In this document: one piece after another, positions 56,419 to 64,000 of the stretch
Layout: every line of letters begins with the position of its first letter
How positions within the stretch are numbered: position 1 is the stretch's first letter
Assembly: GCA_037157565.1 (NCBI GenBank)
Contig: JAZHRO010000022.1
Coordinates: 1,860,001 to 1,924,000, forward strand
DNA from: Thalassia testudinum
Taxonomy: Eukaryota; Streptophyta; Magnoliopsida; Alismatales; Hydrocharitaceae
Direction of reading: 5' to 3'
Length of the DNA: 64,000 nucleotides
The notes under the pieces: generated by a model
The model's database searches: none
What the model was told of the DNA's origin: nothing
The model's input: only the letters and a program-made list of their open reading frames with translations
Position numbers and translations under genes: made by a program

Positions 56419-58285
56419 TGATGAGCAAGATTTTGTATGCGTAAAAGATTGAGTTAAAAACCCGTCGTTATAGTTGCGTAAAAATCCCCTATCAGATAAA
56501 TTTTACCGAAAATCAAAGTGAGTCACGAGTCGAACACAGGGAGTGAGCATTTGATTAAAAATTGCATTTATTGTCATGAAACATAGTAGCTGGTTTAAAT
56601 TAATCTACATTAGCCATTCTACTTAAACAATAAATAATAGAAAAGAGAGAGAATAATACAGAGAAAGAGAAAATAGGGAGAGAATGGATAAATATTTTAT
56701 AACCATAGGAGCATTTTCATTACATCTATTCGCTATAACTAGAAAGCTGAAAATTGACACCAGAAATTGATAAAAAGATAGGGATGAGAAAATCCTCCTA
56801 GACAACTACTTGGAGGATGAACCGCGTTGATGGAGCACCCAGAAGAGGGTGGTGAGATGCTGGATGAGGAAGAACGGAGTTGGAGGATGGAGGACAAAAC
56901 AAGCCAGCGTCGCAACGGGATCTGCTTCCTGAATGGCAGCGAGACGATAACCATGGGCACTCCACGAATGGGGGTGAGAAGATGGAAAAATTATGTTTAA
57001 GACTCTAGTGGAGCATCCTGAGTATGGGACTAGCATTTTAGAGCTTTGGAGAGGGTGAGAGAAGAAGAGAAGGGATGGTGAAATGTGTGGTAGGGGTGAT
57101 CCTTTTATAGGTGAGGTTTGAGGACAAAAAGGACATTTTAAGCTTTAAAGAATTAACTTAGGGTCTTTAGTGGTAGATGCGAGAGTTGCTAAAGGTAACC
57201 GTCGATGAAGATGCGCTCTCCATCTCCGTCGCTCGCTCCGCATCCAACGGCTCTCACACGGCCATGTTAGCAGCTTCTCGCCTTTAAGCATTCACTGCCT
57301 CATGGCACCCAATCCATCTCAACCGTTCGATCATTCGATAGAACGGCTTAGAATGCGCGAGCACTCTTCGTCATAGCACCTGCATACGATGGCGCGTCTA
57401 ATGGCACATCATCACGCGCGTGAGGCACGATCAATCATTCGATGCACGAGAAGGTGCAACGTTACCATTGCATCGGTCATTCGCACCGCATCTAATGATT
57501 CAATTTTGGTGTAAGTGGGTGCACTGTGGATTTGAGGCGCGGAGAGTTGAACGCACGCCCTCGCCTGGATATAAGGCGCTTCACCAATGCGCTATCCAGT
57601 TGGATTATCGAGAAGATGTGTTACGGCTCAATCGCTCACGACCGTTGGATGAAGATCCAACGGCCATGAGCACACGATGGAGTCTTCTTGAGGTGGCGTT
57701 GCAGCTCAGCTAGAACGCATCTCAGTCATTGGATGGCAATTCAACGACTGAGGTCACACTATGAATTTGCCCTTTAGGATAAAGAAGGATGTAGCTATGG
57801 CTTTGGGTGGCTTGGATGATGCGATGCGGCTTCACCTGGGCCATCCATCAAATGCTTGTAGATGGTGCCATGGATGTCGGATTTGGTCGATTTTCACGTT
57901 GTTGGGATGAGATTGTCGATCCGAACTTATCCGTGCGATTAGATTTGTCATATGAGGTATGAATTTTCACCACCTTAACCCTTGACATCTAATCTTTTTA
58001 GACTGCATCTGATGCTACGGTGGTTCGATTGGGGCGATCTCAGAGGCATTAAACTCCAATCGTTGCCCTGATTAGATCCGTACAGTCGGATCTTCAATTA
58101 GAGGCCCCAAAATGATATCATCGTATCCCCTAGTCATAGAAAGGGTAAATTACTATACAATTTGTACAAATCAACCTAAATGCATGATGATGCATGTTAT
58201 GCGATATTTATAATACATGATGCTTCTATGACACTAGGAACATGCAAAAATAGACATTTTAGGCTAATTGGATGTGTGCACATCA
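56419..58285 (-). repeat. 5' LTR of non-autonomous copy 2
   Basis: 1867 bp, minus strand TGATGTGCACACATCC...CTTGCTCATCA. TATA-like CTATAAAAGG near 57104-57113. Hairpins include CCGTTGGAT / ATCCAACGG (57642-57663). The conserved box 'gagtcgaacacagggag' is near 56528. Confidence 0.9.
57544..57594 (-). other. tRNA-like A-box/B-box module, copy 2 5' LTR
   Basis: On the minus strand GGATAGCGCATTGGTGAAGC holds the A box (TAGCGCATTGG, 57594-57584) and a GCGC/GCGC D-arm. GCGTTCAACTC (57554-57544) is B-box-like, 40 nt start to start. Confidence 0.6.
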
Positions 58286-58290
58286 ATATC

Positions 58291-60091
58291 CTTTCCCTCC
58301 AGCGGCCACAGATGCTGTAAGTTTCTCCTCCCTCACTCTTCCTTGTCCTCCTTTGTCGTCCCATCGTCCTGACCCCTTCCTCACACCGTTGCTTTCCTCC
58401 TCTACCCTCATACACCAACAGATCAACCCATAACCCCACACGAGGACACTCACCCCTCACACCTCAACATCCTCCTTCCCCAGCCTTGTCTCCTCTGCCT
58501 CACCATTCACCCCTTAAAGATTTACCCCAACCTTTTTTCACCGATGACCCATCTTCTCTGTCAACCCCATCCATTGCACACAACCTCCTCCAACACCTCT
58601 CTCTCCACTCAACTCCCCTCCACCATCACCTTCGACCACCTCTTTGCCTCCTCCTCCCAAAGCCGACCACCAACTCAAACACTGTCATCACCTCCCTCGT
58701 TTCCCCACGTCGCCCTCACCTCCTATAGGATGCCCTATACGAACACCCCAACTTGAACACCACCTCACACAGTGCCCACACCAACACCTCTCCCCATCGT
58801 TCTCCACTCGACCACCTCTCGTATCATTCTTCTCACACCATCGCTTCCCACGCTAGCATCACTACTGTCGTGCTTCCACCACACATCAGTCCTGCCTCGA
58901 GACAACCTTTGTGAAGTTGCTACCACCTCCCTCAGGCACCATCTTCGGTATACAAAAAAAAAGAGTTAACCCTCATTCTTCTTTCTTTCCAATTCTTGGC
59001 AAGGACAAGAGGCTACATGTAGATCTCTCCTACAGGATGATCCAAGTCCACAATGCCACTAAGTTCCAGAACATGAAGGAGAAGCCCCACCTAAGAGTCC
59101 TCTTCCATAGGCTCAGGTTTCTCATTGCCCTCAACTGCAACATTATCTTGGTGTTTCCTGTGTACTCTTTTGAAAGTGGTGGCATGAAAGGCTTTTTCAC
59201 GAGTATAATACAAAAGGTTTCAAAACTCTTGTTGTCCCCTTTGCATTGCCTCCTCTTGATTGTTAATCACCTTTGTGGATCTCCTTTAATTCGTTTTTGA
59301 ATCTTCAGCCATAATAGGATATGGATCTATAAAGCCAGCTATTTCAAAAACTTGTAGAATTCACCATTTAAAACAATTGATTTGATCCATCTTCAACCTT
59401 TTTATAGAGGATTCTAGCAGCATTCCTCTTGAGCATGATTGTCTTGTAATTTTATGACATTAAAAATGTAAAATTTCATGCAAATTTCTATTGGTTCATA
59501 GCTGGCTATGATAGGCTTTAGTCACTTGACTAATCAAATTGTGTTGGTTCATAGTGTGCCTGCATAGTTATAGTTGGCTACAATAGCCTTTAGTTGGCTA
59601 ATTAGATTTTTACTCAAACTCTGAGTTACTGCCTTCCCATGGCTGACTATGTTTGACTTAGTAGTTGGCCATGGAAGTAAAACTCTACATCTTCTAATTG
59701 TGCCTACAATTCTTGTACATTTTCCCATGGCTTGATCCTCTAATTTCCCTATATTAATAATTAGTCAATTCTTGGTTGTATTCATCTTAGAACATGTAGG
59801 TATTACAACCAATTTCTTTTTCTTCCTCCTCCTCTTCTTCTTATTCCTTTTTCTTATTCTATTTTGTTGTTGTCCAATTTGTCCATCTTTTCTTGATGTT
59901 TGTGTTCAAGTGGATGTTTCTATACCCATTTGTATGCATGATATCACATCGACAAGTTATTGCTAATTAATCTCATTCCTTGTAATTCAATATTCATCCT
60001 TGAAAATGCTCTCTTTTTTTCTTCTCCTATGACTTCCCCCATCCAAAAACACTTATAAGCTTTCTCCTTCTTATAACTTTCTTCTTTCAAT
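58291..60091. other. CT-rich then AT-rich unassigned DNA
   Basis: 58300-58980 is strongly pyrimidine/C-rich with overlapping open frames in several phases, typical of compositional bias. 59000-59300 has a short frame (RLHVDLSYRMIQVHNATKF) that I do not recognise. 59400-60090 holds poly-T tracts and short repeats of 'ttggctacaatagccttt' type. No supported gene. Confidence 0.4.
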
Positions 60092-60604
60092 GATACCATG
60101 TTGACCGGATGGTATGCTCTGACTGCTATCTGTCAGCGCATGGTATGCAGTGTTGAACCTCAAGCGACGCCCCAAGGCCTACTGGAACTCTCCCCAAAAC
60201 TGGGAGGTAAAGTAAGTGTCCCTATCGGATATGATCTCTCAAGGAACTCTGTGAAGATGCACTACATCTCGGATGTATTGCTCTACCAACTATACTGGTC
60301 CAAAGGTGACTCAAATCGGCAAGAACCGTGTTGTCTTCATCAACCTATCCACTATCATCCAAATGGCATCATGCCCTCGCTGTGTAACAGGTAACCCGAC
60401 CAGTAGGACCATAGTAGCACTCTCCCACTTCCACTCCAGTATAGGAAGTGGCTGCAATGGCCCTGTAGGCCTCTGGTGCTTGGCCTTCATCTGCTGGCAT
60501 ACCAAGCATTGCTGCACAAACTCTCCAACATCCATCTTCATCCCCCTCCATCAGAAGTCATGTTGCAAATCATGGTTCATCTTGGTGTTCCCAGGAAGTA
60601 TGGT
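60092..60604 (-). pseudogene. Chromoviral integrase fragment
   Basis: Minus-strand segments ILPGNTKMNHDL, stop, WRGMKMDVGEFVQQCLVCQQ, MKAKHQRPTGPLQPLPILEW, IWMIVDRLMKTTRFLPI, EQYIRDVVHLH, ISDRDTYFTSQFWGEFQ and RRLRFNTAYH cover the zinc domain and the core as far as the second catalytic Asp. They are close to the Tekay-like integrase at 12510-12990. Stops and a frameshift near the left end are present. No LTR or flanking domains of its own are seen, so this is an isolated fragment. Confidence 0.88.
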
Positions 60605-61108
60605 AAGTGTCAAAATGCAAGTAGGGTTATTTAATTAGGTGATATTAGCATCGAAATGTGTATAATGGGAGTGATTATCTACAAGCGAATCTACACTAGT
60701 TTATCAAAAATTTATTATCCTAGGCTAAATCAGATTTTAGAATAGTCACTTTTAGGCCAAGGTCGAACTCAGGGAGGTGGGTTTTGGAATTAACCAGTTT
60801 CTACACACTTCCTACAATCGCATCAATTCCTTTCACTTATTATATTTTTGGTTTTTTCTCGATTTTAGATTTTTTGGATATTCTTATCCTTAAGGTATAC
60901 CCTGAACAGATAGTCCTTGGCTACAGGCCAAAATACTCAAATCAAGAATTATCTTTTCTATTTTATACTTTTTTTTCTTTGCTTAATCAACAAAAATGAA
61001 AGAAAAAAATATAAAGTAAAGAAAAGAAATGTGGAATTGAAATGCTGGAAGGAAATGAATTGAAATTCTTAGCTTATTTATAAAAATGTATATATGTATA
61101 TATATATA

Positions 61109-61152
<44 letters not shown>

Positions 61153-61200
61153 CTATATAATATATAATAAGAAGGTGAAATATTGAATCAAGGATTCAAT
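60605..61200. other. LTR-like fragment with AT microsatellite
   Basis: 'aaggtcgaactcagggaggt' (60760-60779) matches the box found near one end of the Tat/Athila-type LTRs here, so part of such an LTR (minus orientation) is likely. Its ends are not identified. An uninterrupted (AT)20 run lies at 61111-61150, followed by TG/TA-rich DNA to about 61490. Confidence 0.45.
61111..61150. repeat. (AT)20 microsatellite
   Basis: Twenty uninterrupted AT units by count, within a longer TA-rich tract 61085-61170. Confidence 0.95.
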
Positions 61201-61689
61201 GAAATGTAGCACAATGTTAGGTTAACCATTGTCTAGAGAGAAATGATTAACCTAGCTATGTGCCGTGTGCGGGTGTGGAGAGGACATGTCGGAGTGTGTG
61301 TGGAAGGCTTTGATGTGCGCGAATGTCGAGGATATATGTGCAACTGGTACGAATATACCCACGATATATTGCATGGAGAGGGAAATGTACAGTATCGTGA
61401 ATGTGAGTGTATATGTGAATGTGTGTATGAGGGAGTGTGTGAAATAGATATGTATATGTATAGATATAAATATGTGTGTATATAAGTATATAGGTAATGA
61501 GCCTATGAGAAGTTGCCATTGATGAGAACATGAGAATAATAGATCACAACGGTTGGATTACTCTAGAAAAAATAAAGGGTTGAAATTTAAGGTATTTTTC
61601 CTTCACTTTTCCCTCCCTCTAAACGACTGTTCCCCTCCCACTCTTGCCACCACCACCACCACCTCCATCACCATCGAAACCCACAGCAC

Positions 61690-62620
61690 CCGTACTTCGG
61701 CGACAGCACCGCCTGCTCGCCCACAGCACCGCCCGCTCACCCGTTCGCTCCGGCGACACCACCGCCCGGCTTCCCTCCCTTCGAAGCCCCACAGCACCCC
61801 CACTCCAGCGACAGCACCACCTGCTCGCCCACAACACCACCCGCTCACCTGCTCGCTTTGGCAACTCTGCAACAGCTTCCCTCCCTTCGAGACCCTCGTC
61901 TCCTTCGGCCAGGTAACAAACCCTACTCTTCTTCTCCGTCAACCCCCACCACCACCACGGCTACCCCTCCTCTTCTTTTCCCTCAACCCCACCACCCACC
62001 ACCTTAGCCGACTCCCTCCTCCCCTTCCTCTCACCCCTCGGCCCCCTTTACCACCGCCATCGCCCCTCCTCTTCTTCTCCCTCAACCCCACACCCATTGC
62101 CACAGCCAACTCCTTCCTCCCTTCCCTCTCACCCCTCCGCCCCTATCTACCAGTGCCTCTCACCCCTCCAGCAAATCCCCTCCGCCCCCCACCACCCCTC
62201 CGGCCCCCTTTACCACCGCCGCCGCCCCTCCTCTTCTTCTCCCTCAACCCCATCACCCATCGCCACAGCCAACTCCTTCCTCCCTTCCCTCTCACCCCTC
62301 CGCCCCCATCTGCCAGCACCTCTCACCCCTCCAGCAAATCCCCTCTGCCCTTCACCACACCTACCCCCTCTTCCTCAACCCCACAACCACTGATCCCCCA
62401 AATTCTCTCTTTCTCTGCTGCGTCACCAAATCTTCTCCCCCACTGCAACTCCCTTCTTCTCCTATGAAAAGAGGGCAGCGAATCCCCTCTGCCCCCCACT
62501 GCACCTCCCCCCTCTTCCTCAACCCTACGACAGCCCATCGCCATCTTCTCCCTCAACTCCGCCACCGCTCGCTGCCCTCTTTTCAGAAAGAAAATTGGCA
62601 TAAGTCAGGTCCATGTCCCT
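61690..62620. repeat. C-rich minisatellite-like DNA
   Basis: A ~108-bp unit ('cgacagcaccgcctgctcgc') is repeated at 61701 and 61809. A ~162-bp unit ('gcccctcctcttcttctccc') is repeated at 62062 and 62224, with a shortened version from about 61964. The 304-codon plus-strand frame here is Pro/Leu/Ser low complexity and overlaps frames on both strands, so I do not call a gene. Confidence 0.7.
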
Positions 62621-62913
62621 TGTATCAACTAATTTTCAATATTTGTTTGCTTTCACTGTCATTTACATCCTCTAGAATCTTTTCTATATTCCATTTATTC
62701 CCTTTGTAATGATTGTGGATGTTGCGGATGTGCATCAACATTTGCAGGTGTTGTGCATCAACATTTAAGTTTTTTTTTTAATCCTATGAATGATGTTTTT
62801 TTAAATTCAAAATTGAAATAGGAGCATTAGATTGATGTGCATTTGATTGATTTATTTTTTTAATGTCACTATTTGTAAGTACTAATTTTTTAATAATGGG
62901 CATAATGTAGTTA

Positions 62914-64000
62914 ATGGATAGAAGAGAAGAAGACATAACGATGGATTCAGAGTCTCATAAAATCATTGGTGATCAATCTTTTATTACTGACATTTCGGAT
63001 CCAAACTTAAATGAGGTATCTGAAAAGTAATTTTTAAATAGTAGAAAATGTCAATGCAATCCTTATATTAATTATAATTGATTTTAAATCATCCTACAAT
63101 ATAGTCAATTGGAATCACATATGGTAGAAGATCCAAGACCAGTAATGATAGATGAATCCACTTCTTCAACAATCAATGAATTGATACAAACTATTGACAT
63201 GTTATTTGATTATATTGAAGAAGCTTGGATGTTTTATAAAAGATATGCCCATAGTGTTCGTTTTAGTGTAAGAAGATCGACAGAAAATAAAGACAGTAAA
63301 ACAAATACGGTGATCCGTAAATATTTCATATGCTTAAAGTAAGGATTTAAAGAAGAGAAGAAAAAATCACATGGTCTTGAAATCGAAAAAGGAAAGAATG
63401 CAAAAAGGATTGGTATTACAAGAGAGGGTTGTGAAATAGCTTTGGCAATAAAGAAAAACTCAAATGAAAAGTGGCTAGCTTTCAAATTCATTGAGAATCA
63501 TAATCATGAACTAGCTCTCCACAAGAGAGTCATTTCTTGAGATTTAAAAGACATGTTACATTCTCCACATAAATCTTTGCATCGTGTAAACTCTGAATGT
63601 AATGTGTCTTCATCAAAGATGATGCATATTTGGAAAAAATAAGTTGGTGGTTATAAAAATATTAGTTGTTTTGAGAGAGATTTGAGAAATTATGAAAAGT
63701 GCCTATGAGAATCTTTAATGCAATTAGATACTCTTATCTTTATTGAAAATTTGGAAGAAAAAAAGAGAACGCATCCATCCTTTTATTATGCTTATGAACT
63801 AGATGAAGAAAATAAATTGAAGCACATTTTTTTGGGCAGATGGCATTTCAAGAAAAATTATGCTCTTTTTGGATATGTTATAGTTTTTGATACAATATAT
63901 GAGACAAAGAAGTATTGCATGATTTTTGCTTCATTTACTGGGGTAAATCATCATAGGCAATCGATTATCTTTGGTGCAGGATTGCTACAGAATGAAAAAA
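62914..64000 (+). pseudogene. FAR1/MULE transposase-like gene, broken and cut by window end
   Basis: It opens at ATG 62914 (MDRREEDITMDSESHKIIG) with a TAA at 63028-63030. Similarity resumes at 63109 with the FAR1 DNA-binding region: EAWMFYKRYAHSVRFSVRRS, KTNTVIRKYFICLK, a TAA (63340-63342), and WLAFKFIENHNHEL. More stops follow near 63538, 63640 and 63705. The MULE transposase core begins near 63830 and includes FGYVIVFDTIYETKKYCMIF and GVNHHRQSIIFGAGLLQNE, with the first catalytic Asp in VFDTIY. Two apparently compensating indels flank the WADG-like stretch. A small intron between 63016 and 63104 is possible but gives no clean frame. FAR1-like proteins are either MULE transposases or domesticated light-signalling regulators; the decay favours a dead transposon or pseudogene. 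Confidence 0.85.

Larger units (their letters stand above)
37078..58285 (-). mobile_element. Non-autonomous Tat/Athila-related LTR element, copy 2
   Basis: LTRs lie at 37078-41221 (3', interrupted) and 56419-58285 (5'). Flanking pentamers are ATACC (37073-37077) and ATATC (58286-58290), one transition apart. The primer site (56399-56415) and polypurine tract (rc of CACCCTCATGCC at 41222) give minus orientation. The interior carries the same unfamiliar ORF as copy 1, now split by the Athila-like element 43950-54868. Removing that and the solo LTR 38814-41169 leaves about 7.9 kb, similar to copy 1 (7.6 kb). Its LTR sequence differs strongly from copy 1 although the interior is clearly homologous, so the two are different subfamilies. 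Confidence 0.9.

Noticed and set aside
57544..57594. Complete tRNA gene
   Set aside because: A and B boxes and a D-arm are present, but acceptor and T stems do not pair and the anticodon loop lacks U33; called a tRNA-like module only.
61553..62467. 304-codon plus-strand frame, Pro/Leu/Ser/Thr-rich
   Set aside because: C-rich tandem repeat DNA with overlapping frames on both strands; resembles an extensin only by composition.
62914..63104. Clean two-exon FAR1 gene start with an intron at 63016-63104
   Set aside because: GT...AG ends exist, but joining them does not give the frame used by the downstream similarity, and later stops remain.

Overview
This window is nuclear DNA of a seed plant, most likely a flowering plant with a large, repeat-rich genome. 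I base this on the element families present: a Tekay/Del-type chromovirus with a C-terminal chromodomain, an Athila-type Ty3-gypsy element with a tRNA-Asp primer site, SIRE-like Ty1-copia pieces, and a FAR1/MULE transposase relic. No species can be named from the sequence. I found no intact host gene, rRNA, tRNA gene, organellar segment, CRISPR array or bacterial feature. Nearly everything is nested LTR retrotransposon, and every polyprotein is broken by stops or frameshifts.

Layout. 1-20477: a SIRE-like copia element on the minus strand (gag at 1-221; gag start, primer site and LTR at 19009-20477), split by a plus-strand Tekay-like element (222-19008). That Tekay element is itself split by four solo LTRs: 2331-5426 (SIRE-like, with an Athila-type solo LTR 3907-5312 inside it), 9391-12139 and 14997-17690. 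20478-23756: a plus-strand copia RNase H relic and AT-rich unassigned DNA. 23757-35700: a minus-strand copia element with 133-135 bp LTRs, interrupted by a 7.6 kb plus-strand non-autonomous LTR element (26710-34307). 35706-37072: unassigned. 37078-58285: a second, minus-strand member of the non-autonomous family; its 3' LTR holds a chromovirus-type solo LTR (38814-41169) and its ORF holds a nearly complete Athila-like element (43950-54868). 58291-64000: CT-rich unassigned DNA, a chromoviral integrase scrap, AT and C-rich repeats, and a FAR1/MULE transposase pseudogene running off the right edge. Target-site duplications flank nine of these insertions (seven exact, two with one mismatch), so the order of events can be read directly.

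How the parts relate. The two non-autonomous elements encode no recognisable gag, protease, RT or integrase. They encode a large unfamiliar protein conserved between the two copies. They share with the Athila-like element the tRNA-Asp primer site, leader sequence, a duplicated ~55-bp block in the 3' untranslated region, the polypurine tract and LTR architecture. I infer a helper/parasite pair. The LTRs of these families also carry a tRNA-like A-box/B-box module in sense orientation with nearly fixed spacing, and GATC-centred hairpins. A separate pattern is a dense GACGTC palindrome array present in both the copia-type and the chromoviral LTRs. These are the points most worth checking.
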